64,000 nucleotides of DNA from an uncultured Selenomonadaceae bacterium (GTDB lineage: Bacteria; Bacillota; Negativicutes; Selenomonadales; Selenomonadaceae), in assembly GCA_905234175.1 (NCBI GenBank), contig CAJOGX010000013.1:17374-81373 (forward strand), read 5' to 3'. Below are positions 18,104-29,860 of the stretch, in pieces. The position numbers and the translations under genes are program-made. Position 1 is the stretch's first letter, and each line of letters begins with the position of its first letter. The notes under the pieces are model-generated. The model worked only from the letters and a program-made list of their open reading frames with translations. It was not told where the DNA came from and searched no databases.

Positions 18104-21100
18104 ATGCGAAAAATCAAGCCGGATAAGAAAAAGCTCGAAAAGAAAAAAAAGCAAGTCGATAAGCTGATGAAGGATTTGTTCCACTACCACGGGACGGTTC
18201 ACGACGAAGCCAAGACGCTGGAAACCGTGGCGGAAATTGCAAAGCTGGAGCCGGACGACCCGACGCCTGCGGAAAAAGTTGCGTCGATTTACGTTGACTA
18301 CCACCGCACGAACGAGGCGGATAAAGCCGTCAAGTATCTCGAAGACCACTTTCCGCCGACGCCGTACCGGCTTTTTTTGCGCTCGCGCGTCTGCGACCTT
18401 CAGCAAAACTATGGCGGCTGCATTTACTATTCCGAAAAAGCTTTGACGCTGCCGAACGTCGACCTTCTCACGCGCATGATGATTTACAACATTCTGGGGC
18501 ACGCTTACCGCTACGCCGGCGACGCGCCTAACTCGCTGAAGTATTACGAGCTCAGCGCGAAGGTCAATCCCAACGAAATGCCGGATCCGAATCTCCGCGT
18601 GTACGTCGACCGCATTCAGCGCGAAGACTACAGCAACTTCCTTTTCAGCCTGCACAACGTCAACGTCAGCCGCGAAAAACTTTTCGAGGAAATTTGCGGC
18701 TTCCAGGGACTCTTTGACAGCGTAGAAAAATTTCCGCACGACCCCGCTACGCACCCGCGCCACGAAAAACTTCGTATCGGCTACATTTCGCCGGACATTC
18801 GCCGCCACGTCGTCGCGTTTTACAAGTGCTACGACAAATCCCGCTTCGAGGTTTACATTTACGCCAAGAACAAGGAAGACGCCATCGCGCAGGATTTCAA
18901 AAACAGCGTCGACCACTTCAGAAATATTTTGTTCGACGCGCCCAAAGTCGCCGCCCAGAAAATTATTGACGACGAAATTGACATTCTCGTTGACCTTTCC
19001 GGCCACACCGCCAACAACGTCATGAACGTCGTCGCCCACAAGCCCGCGCCCGTGATTATCAGCGCGATTGGCTGGTTCAACACCACCGGCGTCAAGGCGA
19101 TTGATTATTTCATGGTTGACAAGTACACCGACCCCGTCGGGCTCAACGAGAAATTTTTCAGCGAGAAAATGCTTCGCCTCCAGCACAGCCATTTCTGTTA
19201 CATGTGGCACGACGACCCCACCGTCGTCAACCCCGCGCCCTGCACCAAAAACGGCTACATTACTTTCGTCAGCTTCAACAACTTCACGAAGGTTACCGAC
19301 GAGGCGCTCCGCGTCTGGGCGAAAATCGTCAACGCCGTGCCTGGCTCGAAACTTTATCTCAAGGGCAAAGCCTTCCGCGACAAATACGGCACTGACGCCG
19401 CGCTCAAGCGCATTCAGGAGGCTGGTCTGGCTCTCGACCGGCTGATTTACGAGCCCGACGAACAGAAATATTTGCAGAAATACACCCGCGCCGACATCGC
19501 GCTGGACACCTTCCCCTACCCTGGCGGCGGCACCACCTGCGACGCGCTTTATATGGGCTTGCCGGTTATAACTTTGGTTCAAGACAGACACAATTCCCGC
19601 TTCGGCTTTTCGCTGCTGACGAACGTCGGGCTCGGCGAGCTTTGCACTTTCAGCGAGGAAGAGTACATTCAAAAGGCTGTCGAACTTGCCAACGACTGGG
19701 ACAGGGTTCGCGATTATCACCTGACGATTCGCCGCAAAATGGAGGAGTCGCCGGTTATGAATGACGGCGTGTACATGGGCGAAGTCGAGGAAGACTACGA
19801 GAAAATTTTCAGCGCATGGCTCAACGGCGAGGAACTTCCTGAATTTCCGCAGGACGCGCCGCCCGTTACGCCCGAACAGGCTGAAAAATATTTTGAACGC
19901 GCTATGAGTTACGTCGCGCTGGAGCCTGGCTTCTACGACGGAAAAATTCAGAACGCCACCAATGTCAAGCGCGCGCTGTACAATTTAGAAAAAGCCGCGC
20001 AGTCCGAGAGCCGCCACAACGCTGAAACTTTCCTGCTGATTGCGATTTGTCGCCACGAGCTCAGCGATTACGTCAACGCTTACGAGGCGATTGCTGAGGC
20101 GGGAAAATATCTGGACGTCGGAAACTTCACGAATGAATTTATGTATCGCTACCACGCCCGCCGCGCGAAACTCGCAATGCTCAACGGCTACCCAATCGAG
20201 GCGGCTGACAACTATGACAAGGCGGCGAAAGTCGCTGAGAATTTCGCGGACAAATGCGCCATGACCAGCGGCGCGCTCCGTACGCTGAATTATCTTGACA
20301 CGTCCAACGAAGATTTGGCGGCGACGCATTTCGAGTTCCAGAATCTTTGCAGCGAAATTCAGCCCTACACCGAATTTTCCGCGCGCGAAGGCAGAATCCG
20401 CGTCGGCTACATCGTGCCGGATTTCCGCAAATGCGACACCTTCACCGTTACTTTCGGCATGGTTGCTTCGCACGACCGCAACAAATTTGAAGTCACCTGC
20501 TACAGCCTCAGCGAAGTCACCGACATTTACACCGCGCTTTTCCAGAAAAATATTGAGCACTTCGTTGACGCGCACGAAATGAGTTTCGCGGAGCTGGCTG
20601 AAAAAATTCACAGCGACCGCATTGAAATTCTCGTCGATCTGGTTGGGCACGGCGACGGAAATAAACTGCCCGCGCTTGCTTACAAACCCGCGCCGATTCA
20701 GATTAGCGGCGTCGGCTACGCGAACACCACCGGCCTGAAGGCTGTCGATTATTTTATCACGGACGAGCTGATTGACCCGCCTGGCGAGCACGATAAATTT
20801 TTCAGCGAGAAACTTTTGTACCTGCCGAGCAATTTCAGCTACGCCCTGCGCGAAGATGTTCCCGTTCCGCAGTACGCGCCCTGCACGAAGCGCAACTATT
20901 TCGTTTTCGGCACCGTCTGCCGCTACGAAGATTTGAACGACGACATTTTGAATATCTGGAAGCAGATTCTCGACCGCGTGAAAAATTCTGCAATGCTCAT
21001 GCGCGCGCCGGAATTTTCCAGCAACACGACGATTGACCAGGCTTACGAACGAATGAAGAAGCTCGGTTTCAACATGGATCAGATTCTGTTCCGCCCGAAC

Positions 21101-21484
21101 ACACCGAATTACATGCAGGAAATGACGCACCTTGACGTTATCCTCGACCCGTACCCGTACGTCGCAAGCAACCTGACGCTCGACGCGCTTTATATGGGCG
21201 TGCCGGTTGTGACTTTCTACGGAGACCGCCGCAGCACGCGTTTCGGGCTTAGCATTACGAAAAATATCGGGCTCGAAGGCGTGGCGATTCCCGTCACAAA
21301 TGCGCAGGATTATATTAACCGCGCCGTGAGTCTGCTGGCGGACGTTCCTGCGCTCGACGCCCTGCATAAAAATCTTCGCGTCGCCGTCGCCAATTCCCAG
21401 AAAATCCGCCCGAAATTCTACACAAAGACTCTTGAAGATAAATTTAAACAGCTGCTGAGCGATAAAAACAATGAGCAAGGTTAA
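18104..21484 (+). CDS. Tandem GT41 (SPINDLY/OGT-like) glycosyltransferase with TPR regions
   Basis: An 1126-residue protein containing two full GT41 cores, each after a helical TPR-like stretch. Core 1 (about residues 226-600) has GYISPDIRRH with the catalytic-type histidine, a lysine in SFNNFTKVTDEALRVW, and DTFPYPGGGTTCDALYMGLP, all close to O-GlcNAc transferase. Core 2 (about 768-1126) keeps the fold but reads GYIVPDFRKCD with no histidine, VCRYEDLNDDILNIW with no lysine, and DPYPYVASNLTLDALYMG with the GGT lost. Core 1 should transfer a nucleotide sugar to Ser/Thr; core 2 looks inactive or altered. GGAGG stands 10 bases before ATG 18104. It is probably cytoplasmic, and the SpoIID-like gene overlaps its end. 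Confidence 0.88.
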   Translation: MRKIKPDKKKLEKKKKQVDKLMKDLFHYHGTVHDEAKTLETVAEIAKLEPDDPTPAEKVASIYVDYHRTNEADKAVKYLEDHFPPTPYRLFLRSRVCDLQQNYGGCIYYSEKALTLPNVDLLTRMMIYNILGHAYRYAGDAPNSLKYYELSAKVNPNEMPDPNLRVYVDRIQREDYSNFLFSLHNVNVSREKLFEEICGFQGLFDSVEKFPHDPATHPRHEKLRIGYISPDIRRHVVAFYKCYDKSRFEVYIYAKNKEDAIAQDFKNSVDHFRNILFDAPKVAAQKIIDDEIDILVDLSGHTANNVMNVVAHKPAPVIISAIGWFNTTGVKAIDYFMVDKYTDPVGLNEKFFSEKMLRLQHSHFCYMWHDDPTVVNPAPCTKNGYITFVSFNNFTKVTDEALRVWAKIVNAVPGSKLYLKGKAFRDKYGTDAALKRIQEAGLALDRLIYEPDEQKYLQKYTRADIALDTFPYPGGGTTCDALYMGLPVITLVQDRHNSRFGFSLLTNVGLGELCTFSEEEYIQKAVELANDWDRVRDYHLTIRRKMEESPVMNDGVYMGEVEEDYEKIFSAWLNGEELPEFPQDAPPVTPEQAEKYFERAMSYVALEPGFYDGKIQNATNVKRALYNLEKAAQSESRHNAETFLLIAICRHELSDYVNAYEAIAEAGKYLDVGNFTNEFMYRYHARRAKLAMLNGYPIEAADNYDKAAKVAENFADKCAMTSGALRTLNYLDTSNEDLAATHFEFQNLCSEIQPYTEFSAREGRIRVGYIVPDFRKCDTFTVTFGMVASHDRNKFEVTCYSLSEVTDIYTALFQKNIEHFVDAHEMSFAELAEKIHSDRIEILVDLVGHGDGNKLPALAYKPAPIQISGVGYANTTGLKAVDYFITDELIDPPGEHDKFFSEKLLYLPSNFSYALREDVPVPQYAPCTKRNYFVFGTVCRYEDLNDDILNIWKQILDRVKNSAMLMRAPEFSSNTTIDQAYERMKKLGFNMDQILFRPNTPNYMQEMTHLDVILDPYPYVASNLTLDALYMGVPVVTFYGDRRSTRFGLSITKNIGLEGVAIPVTNAQDYINRAVSLLADVPALDALHKNLRVAVANSQKIRPKFYTKTLEDKFKQLLSDKNNEQG

Positions 21485-22601
21485 ATTTTTCCTAAAAATT
21501 TTGCTAGCGCTGGCGCTTTTGACGGTGCCCGCGCAGGCGGCAGAATCGACGTGGCAGCCGGAACTTCGCATTGGAATTTTGACCGGCGTTCAAAGCATCG
21601 AACTTGAAATGTCCGCGCCCAGCGTTATCACCGACGGGGAGGACGCTAAAAAAGTTCTTGACAAAGTTGACGCGGGCGAAAAAATTTCCCTCGACGCCGG
21701 TAAACTCAAGGCGGACGCGGTGGAAATTCGCGGCGAAAAAGTTCCGCTGAAAGATTTGCAGGTTGCGATTAACGGGAAAAAATATTTCGGCGGCGTACGG
21801 CTGCTTAAGACCGGTAACACGCTGACCGTGATAAATCTCGTGACGATTGAAGAATATCTGCGCGGCGTCGTTCCTAACGAAATGAGCATAAATTACCACC
21901 CCGAAGCGCTCAAAGCGCAGGCGGTTGCGGCAAGGACTTATGCGCTGAAAAATCGCGGCCGCCACAAGGCCGAAGGCTACGACCTTTGCGCAACCAATCA
22001 CTGCCAGCTTTATAACGGCGTCGAGGAAGTTGCGGCGACTGATAAGGCGATAAGCGAGACGCGCGGCGAAGTTGTCGTGCTCAGCAATGAAAAGCTCGTC
22101 GACGCGAATTTTCACACGGACAGCGGCGGCATGACTGAAAATATTTTCGACGTCTGGAAAACTAAGGCGTCGCACCTCGTGCCGGTTGCTGAACTCGAAA
22201 CTAAGACGCAGCCCTGGACGAAGGAATTTCCCGCGCAAAGTTTTGCTGAGCGAATCGGCGGCGGGCTCGGCGAACTGAAATTTATCAGCCTGTCGAAACT
22301 TGAAATTGGTAAAGCCGCCTCGGACAGGACTTCCTCCGGCCGCGCGAAAAACGTGACGATTGTCGGCTCCGAAAAAACTGTTCAGGTCAGCGGTACAGAT
22401 TTGCGCACGAAATTTTCCCTGCCCAGCACGCTTTTCGACGTGGAGTTTAAGGAAGGCAAAGTTGTTTTCACGGGCTACGGGCGCGGCCACGGCGTTGGAA
22501 TGTCGCAATCCGGCGCGAATGCCTACGCCAAAACCGGCTGGGACTATAAAAAAATTCTGGCGCATTACTACACCGGCACCGGCTTGAAAAAACTTTATTG
22601 A
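21471..22601 (+). CDS. SpoIID/LytB domain protein
   Basis: A 376-residue exported protein with a signal peptide (lysines, then LLALALLTVPAQA with cleavage after AQA). The SpoIID domain shows EYLRGVVPNEM, LKAQAVAARTYAL, NFHTDSGGMTEN and GYGRGHGVGMSQSGA. SpoIID is a lytic transglycosylase that cuts stem-peptide-free glycan in the cell wall; in non-sporulating relatives the paralog probably serves wall remodelling. It overlaps the GT41 gene by 14 bases and precedes queA by 10, an order seen in Firmicutes. Confidence 0.87.
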   Translation: MSKVKFFLKILLALALLTVPAQAAESTWQPELRIGILTGVQSIELEMSAPSVITDGEDAKKVLDKVDAGEKISLDAGKLKADAVEIRGEKVPLKDLQVAINGKKYFGGVRLLKTGNTLTVINLVTIEEYLRGVVPNEMSINYHPEALKAQAVAARTYALKNRGRHKAEGYDLCATNHCQLYNGVEEVAATDKAISETRGEVVVLSNEKLVDANFHTDSGGMTENIFDVWKTKASHLVPVAELETKTQPWTKEFPAQSFAERIGGGLGELKFISLSKLEIGKAASDRTSSGRAKNVTIVGSEKTVQVSGTDLRTKFSLPSTLFDVEFKEGKVVFTGYGRGHGVGMSQSGANAYAKTGWDYKKILAHYYTGTGLKKLY

Positions 22602-22611
22602 GGCAATTTGA

Positions 22612-24774
<2,163 letters not shown>

Positions 24775-24775
<1 letters not shown>

Positions 24776-25089
24776 TGAGTGAAGACACAATGGCGGCAAT
24801 GGTGAGCTGGATGCCGATTTTGTTCATGGTCGCCATTTTTTATTTTCTGCTGTACAAACCGCAGCAGCGGGCGCGCAAGGAACGCGAGAACATGCTCAAC
24901 CGCCTGCATATCGGAATGCGCGTCGTGACGGTCGGCGGAATTTTCGGCGTGATTGACGATATTGAAGACGAAATTCTCAGGCTCAGGGTTGCGGAAAATG
25001 TTGTTATCGAAGTCAGCCGCAACGCTATCAGCGCGGTCGACCAGCCGAAGGAAAATAAGCCCGCTGACGACGATGACGACGATTTATAA
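24775..25089 (+). CDS. yajC: Preprotein translocase subunit YajC
   Basis: A 104-residue membrane protein with one N-terminal transmembrane helix (about residues 10-28) followed by KPQQRARKERENML and VTVGGIFG, as in YajC of the SecDF-YajC complex. The C-terminus ends in a short run of aspartates. It overlaps tgt by one base and the 5-FCL gene by 17 bases. Confidence 0.93.
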
Positions 25090-25645
25090 AAAATCTCTGC
25101 GGCGTGAAATGCGTGCGCTCCGAAAAGCTCTGCCGCCAGCTCAGCGCGAAACTCTCAGCGCGGAAATCGTGCGGAAATTTTTATCGCTGGAAATTTATCG
25201 CGCGGCGTCAACGCTCATGGCTTATGTATCGACGCCGGAAGAAATTCAGCTGCGGGGAATTTTTTCGGACGCCTTCGCGCGGGGCAAAACGCTGGCGGTA
25301 CCGCTAATCGTTGGCGCGGGAGAAATGCTGCCGGTTGTCGTACCGAATTTCGACGCGCTGGAAGTCGGGGCGTTCGGAATTGCGACGGTTAAGGAAAACC
25401 TGTGCAAATTTGTTGACGCGGAAAAAATTGACTGCGTGGTAGTGCCAGGCGCGGCGTTCGACACTCACGGGAACCGGCTGGGGCTCGGCGGCGGCTACTA
25501 CGATAAATTTCTACCGCGCGCCGTCAACGCTAAGAAAATCGCGCTGGCTTACGATTTCCAGCTGGTTGAAGAAATTCCAGTCGAGCCGCACGATTCGCCG
25601 GTTGACATTGTTCTGACTGAAAAAAGAATTATCGAGCGCGTCTGA
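25073..25645 (+). CDS. 5-formyltetrahydrofolate cyclo-ligase
   Basis: A 190-residue enzyme that converts 5-formyl-THF to 5,10-methenyl-THF using ATP. The N-terminal KKSLRREMRALRKAL, the middle YVSTPEEIQ, and the signature GNRLGLGGGYYDKFL are characteristic. I take ATG 25073 inside the yajC tail; a longer frame from 24953 runs through yajC and is rejected. This gene breaks the otherwise standard yajC-secD order. Confidence 0.92.
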   Translation: MTTIYKKSLRREMRALRKALPPAQRETLSAEIVRKFLSLEIYRAASTLMAYVSTPEEIQLRGIFSDAFARGKTLAVPLIVGAGEMLPVVVPNFDALEVGAFGIATVKENLCKFVDAEKIDCVVVPGAAFDTHGNRLGLGGGYYDKFLPRAVNAKKIALAYDFQLVEEIPVEPHDSPVDIVLTEKRIIERV

Positions 25646-25677
25646 GTGGCGCGTTATTTTTTTGCGAAAAATTTAAT

Positions 25678-25706
25678 TTGCCTTAATCGCAACAATGTAG
25701 TATATT
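25678..25706 (+). promoter_or_regulatory. Probable promoter of secD-secF
   Basis: TTGCCT (25678-25683), 17 bases, then TATATT (25701-25706), 40 bases before the secD start. It implies that the Sec genes can be expressed apart from the queuosine genes. Confidence 0.6.
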
Positions 25707-25745
25707 TTAACGGTTGCGAAGTTTGTGGAAGGGAGAAAATTTTTT

Positions 25746-26990
25746 GTGAGGAAAGATGCTTTAGCCAAATTGCTGGTGATACTGGCGGCGATTGTGGCTG
25801 TTTTTGTTATATTTATCCGGCCGCTGGCGCATTCGATACGGCAGGGCCTGGACTTGCAGGGCGGAACGCACGTGGTTTTGGAGGCGGAAGACACCGAAAT
25901 TGCGAAGGTCGACGATGACGCAATGCAGCGGGTCGTCAGCATAATGGAGCGGCGCATAAACGAGCTGGGCTTAACGGAGCCGATAATCCAGCGCGAAGGC
26001 GAACGGCGCGTCATTATCGAGCTGCCTGGCATTAAAGACCCCGACAAGGCGATTGCGACGATTGGCAAGACGGCTATGCTGGAGTTCAAGGACGAGGAAG
26101 GCAACACGCTTTTGACCGGCACTGATTTGAAGGACGCTCAGGCGGCGATGAATCAGCAGAATAATCAAAGCGTCGTCAACCTTGAGTTCAGCGACGAGGG
26201 CGCTCAGAAATTCGCTGACGCCACGATGAAAAATGTCGGGCGAACGATTGCGATTCTGCTTGACGGCGAAGTTTTGACAGACCCCGTAGTTCGTGAGCCG
26301 ATTTTAGGCGGGCGCGCGGAAATTTCCGGTCAGCGGGATTTGGAGGAAGCACAGCGGCTGGCGGTTTTACTGCGGAGCGGCGCGCTGCCGGTTAAGGTAA
26401 ACATAATCGAGACGCGGACAGTCGGACCGTCGCTGGGGCAGGACTCCAAAGATAAATCTGAATTTGCGTTCGTGATAGGAATTGCGGCGGTGCTGATTTT
26501 CATGCTGCTGTTTTACCGCGCGTGCGGCTTCGTGGCGGACATTTCGCTCATGGCGTACACTTTGTTATTGCTGGCGATTATGAAGGGGCTGGACGCAACT
26601 TTGACGCTGCCAGGCGTGGCGGGAATAATTTTATCGATAGGCATGGCGGTTGACGCAAACGTTTTGATTTTCGAGCACTTCAAGGAAGAATTTCGGCTGG
26701 GCAAATCGATTCGGCTGGCGATGGACACGGGATTCAAGCGGGCGTTCACGACGATTTTCGACTCGAACATAACGACGATAATTGCGGCGGCGGTGCTGTT
26801 CATGTTCGGCACGGGCAACATTCGGGGCTTCGCGATAACGCTGGGGCTGGGCGTGCTGCTGTCGATGTTCACGGCGATAACGCTGACGCAATACATGCTG
26901 AAACTTTTAGTCAACGCGAGAATTTTTGAAAGTCCGAGCGTGTACGGCGCGGATGGATTTGTGCTGTTCGAGGTGAATAAAAATGCCTAA
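25746..26990 (+). CDS. secD: Protein translocase subunit SecD
   Basis: A 414-residue RND-type membrane protein that, with SecF and YajC, uses the proton or sodium gradient to pull secreted proteins through SecYEG. It has a first transmembrane helix, the conserved GLDLQGGTHVVLE, a periplasmic P1 region, and a C-terminal five-helix block with FVIGIAAVLIFMLLF, SIGMAVDANVLIFEH and FKRAFTTIFDSN. I use GTG 25746, ten bases after GGGAG; GTG 25725 gives seven more residues. It overlaps secF by 8 bases. Confidence 0.95.
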   Translation: MRKDALAKLLVILAAIVAVFVIFIRPLAHSIRQGLDLQGGTHVVLEAEDTEIAKVDDDAMQRVVSIMERRINELGLTEPIIQREGERRVIIELPGIKDPDKAIATIGKTAMLEFKDEEGNTLLTGTDLKDAQAAMNQQNNQSVVNLEFSDEGAQKFADATMKNVGRTIAILLDGEVLTDPVVREPILGGRAEISGQRDLEEAQRLAVLLRSGALPVKVNIIETRTVGPSLGQDSKDKSEFAFVIGIAAVLIFMLLFYRACGFVADISLMAYTLLLLAIMKGLDATLTLPGVAGIILSIGMAVDANVLIFEHFKEEFRLGKSIRLAMDTGFKRAFTTIFDSNITTIIAAAVLFMFGTGNIRGFAITLGLGVLLSMFTAITLTQYMLKLLVNARIFESPSVYGADGFVLFEVNKNA

Positions 26991-27864
26991 GTTCGACATA
27001 GCGGGGCGCGCGAAAATCTGGTTCGTGATTTCGCTGCTGGTGATAATTCCAGGGCTGATTTCGATGGCGACGCGCGGATTTAATTTCGGCATAGACTTCA
27101 CGGGCGGCACGATAATGGATTTGAAATTCGCGCAGGCGGTAGAAATTTCCAAAGTGCGTGACGCGCTCAGACCTTTTGGACTGGACGGCGCAACGATTCA
27201 GCTTTCCGGCGAAACTTCGGACGTGGCGAGTTCAACGGACGTAATGATTCGCACGGTGGATTTGGAGGAAGTTCAGCGCAAGGAAGTCATGGCGGCGATT
27301 CGCGCGAATGTCGGGGAATATGAAGTCCTGCGCGAGGAAAAAGTTGGTGCGACGATTGGCGGAGAGCTGATTTTCAACGCGGTAATGGCGCTGGTAATTT
27401 CGTGGGTGCTGATAATTTTGTACATCGCGTACCGGTTCGAGTTCAGATTCGGATTCGCGGCGGTGCTGGCGCTGATTCACGACATTTTAATCGTGCTGGC
27501 GGTTTTCTCGTTCACGCAGAAACAAATTGATTCGTCGTTCGTGGCGGCGCTGCTGACAATCGTCGGCTACTCGATAAACGACACGATAGTTATTTTCGAC
27601 AGGATACGCGAAAATTTGAAACTGCACTTCAAGCGCGGCGCCAATCTTGTTGAGCTCGTCAACCGCTCGGTTTACCAGACGCTGACGCGCTCGATTTACA
27701 CGGTCTGCACGTGTCTTTTCACGACGCTGGCGCTGTACTTTTTCGGCGGCGAGACCACGAAAGATTTTGCGTTCGCGCTGACGATTGGTTTTATCAGCGG
27801 CTGCTACTCGTCAATTTTTATTGCGGGACCGCTCTGGCTGACTTTCAGGAACTGGAAAAATTGA
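26983..27864 (+). CDS. secF: Protein translocase subunit SecF
   Basis: A 293-residue partner of SecD with six predicted membrane helices. Family marks are FGIDFTGGTIMDLKF, FAAVLALIHDILIVL and VGYSINDTIVIFDRIRENL. The start overlaps secD, so translation is coupled. recJ follows after 13 bases. Confidence 0.96.
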   Translation: MPKFDIAGRAKIWFVISLLVIIPGLISMATRGFNFGIDFTGGTIMDLKFAQAVEISKVRDALRPFGLDGATIQLSGETSDVASSTDVMIRTVDLEEVQRKEVMAAIRANVGEYEVLREEKVGATIGGELIFNAVMALVISWVLIILYIAYRFEFRFGFAAVLALIHDILIVLAVFSFTQKQIDSSFVAALLTIVGYSINDTIVIFDRIRENLKLHFKRGANLVELVNRSVYQTLTRSIYTVCTCLFTTLALYFFGGETTKDFAFALTIGFISGCYSSIFIAGPLWLTFRNWKN

Positions 27865-27877
27865 TTTGAGGTTTGAC

Positions 27878-29860
27878 ATGCGAAAGATATGGAAAATCAT
27901 AGATGACGACGCGGAACAGGTTGCAAAACTGGCAGCGGAAGTTGGAATTTCCGAGCTCACCGCGAAAATTCTGGTGCACCGTGGAATTACCGACGCGGCG
28001 GCCGCTGAAAAATTTCTCAACCCCGAAACTGCGCAGGAATTTTACGACCCGTTTACGATGCGCGGAATGGACGAGGCTGTTGACAGGATTTTGGCGGCGC
28101 TTGACGACGACGAAAAAATTTGCGTGTACGGCGACTACGACGTTGACGGCATGGCTGGCACGGCACTTCTGACGCGGGCGCTGAGAAATTTCGACGGCGA
28201 CGTTATGACTTACATTCCCGACCGCGCCGAGGGCTACGGCATGAACATTCCTGCGCTGGAAAAAATCGTCAAGGCGGGCGCGAAACTTTTAATTTCGGTT
28301 GACTGCGGAATTTCCAACTGGAGGGAAATCGCCGCCGTCAGCGACAAAATGGACGTGATTGTTACCGACCACCACCTGCCGCCGCTCGAAGAAGTTCAAG
28401 ACGCAGTGGCGATTCTCGACCCGCACCTGGAGGGCTGTCCCTACGCTGAAAAAAATCTTTGCGGGGCGGGCGTGGCGTTCAAAATCGCGCAGGCGCTCGC
28501 GCAGGAACTTGAAGGCGCCGACTTCACGGAGTACACGATTGACATTGAGCTGGCGGCGCTGGCGACCGTTGCGGATTTGGTTCCGCTTACCGGCGAAAAT
28601 CGTAAAATCGTCCGGCTCGGTCTGGAAAAAATGCGCGACACGAAATGCATTGGGCTGGCGGCGCTGGTAAACGTTTCGGGTTTCGCTGGAAAAAAAATTA
28701 CCGCCTCGAACGTCGCCTATCAGATTGCGCCGCGTCTGAACTCAATCGGGCGGCTCGAATCTGCTAAGCGCGGACTGGAACTTTTGCTCACCGAAGACGC
28801 CGTTGAAGCTGGGAAAATCGCTTTCCGGCTCGAAGAAATGAATACCGAACGCAAGCGCATTGAGAAGAAAAATTTCACGCAGGCGGAGAGTAAAGTTCAG
28901 GTTCTGCGTGATAAACAGGGCGGCGATTTGTGGACGCTGACCGTTGGCGACGAAAGCTGGAACCCTGGTCTGATTGGTCTTACGGCGTCGCGGCTCGTTG
29001 AAAAGTATACGCTACCTTCGATTGTCATTTCCGTCGGCAGAAATATTTCGCGCGGTTCCTGCCGCAGTATTCCGGCGCTGCATATGAAAGACGCGCTTGA
29101 CTCGATGGCGGAGCTGTTCGACAACTACGGCGGGCACAGTCAGGCGGCGGGCTTTTCCATTCCGACGAAGAGCCTTCCCGAATTTCAGCGGCGCTTCGAC
29201 GAATATGTAAGAGCGCACTTGACGGACGCAGATTTTTCGCCGGTAGTTGAAATTGACGCGCTGATTAATCCGACGGAAATAACTTTGGAGGCGGCGGAGG
29301 AATTTGGCAAGCTGGAGCCGTGCGGAATTGGAAATCCCGAACCAATTCTTGCGTGCCGGAACGTCACCTGCGGCGAGGCGAAAATTATCGGCAGTGACAA
29401 GGCGCATTTGAGTTTTGTGATTCGCGCGGAGGACGAAAGTAAAAATGTTAAGGCGGTATCTTTTGGCGCGGCGCAGTTTCTGAACACCGTCAACAGCACG
29501 CCGGTCGACATTATTTTTCAGCCGTCGGTTGACTACTGGCAGGGTGAACGCTACGTGAAATGTTTCGTCAGGGAAATTACGCCGTCCGCCACTGAAAAAA
29601 CTCCGTTGACGCGTGAGCTGCTTGCTGACGTTTACAAATTCCTGAAAGCCAGGCGCAGGGAAAGTCCCGCCTTCGACCTTTACGCCCTTACCACGAAGTT
29701 CAGCGAAAATTTTCCCGTCAGCGCAATGCTCGACGCCGTGAATATTTTCTGCGAACTGGGATTTATTAAAATAAATGACGAGGCGCGCACGTTTGAAATG
29801 CCGGCGTGCGGCAAGCGGGCGTTGGAAAATTCGAGGACGTTCAGATTAAATGGAAAATAG
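27878..29860 (+). CDS. recJ: Single-stranded-DNA exonuclease RecJ
   Basis: A 660-residue DHH-family 5'-3' exonuclease of recombination and mismatch repair. The DHH motifs are VYGDYDVDGMAGTALL, VDCGISN and VTDHHLPP. The DHHA1 domain carries NYGGHSQAAGFS. The protein continues through the OB-like region to a C-terminal tail. I use ATG 27878 with GAGG six bases upstream rather than TTG 27866. secF-recJ-rel is a standard Firmicutes order, but here the apt gene usual between recJ and rel is missing and a GT39-type gene stands instead. Confidence 0.95.
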   Translation: MRKIWKIIDDDAEQVAKLAAEVGISELTAKILVHRGITDAAAAEKFLNPETAQEFYDPFTMRGMDEAVDRILAALDDDEKICVYGDYDVDGMAGTALLTRALRNFDGDVMTYIPDRAEGYGMNIPALEKIVKAGAKLLISVDCGISNWREIAAVSDKMDVIVTDHHLPPLEEVQDAVAILDPHLEGCPYAEKNLCGAGVAFKIAQALAQELEGADFTEYTIDIELAALATVADLVPLTGENRKIVRLGLEKMRDTKCIGLAALVNVSGFAGKKITASNVAYQIAPRLNSIGRLESAKRGLELLLTEDAVEAGKIAFRLEEMNTERKRIEKKNFTQAESKVQVLRDKQGGDLWTLTVGDESWNPGLIGLTASRLVEKYTLPSIVISVGRNISRGSCRSIPALHMKDALDSMAELFDNYGGHSQAAGFSIPTKSLPEFQRRFDEYVRAHLTDADFSPVVEIDALINPTEITLEAAEEFGKLEPCGIGNPEPILACRNVTCGEAKIIGSDKAHLSFVIRAEDESKNVKAVSFGAAQFLNTVNSTPVDIIFQPSVDYWQGERYVKCFVREITPSATEKTPLTRELLADVYKFLKARRRESPAFDLYALTTKFSENFPVSAMLDAVNIFCELGFIKINDEARTFEMPACGKRALENSRTFRLNGK

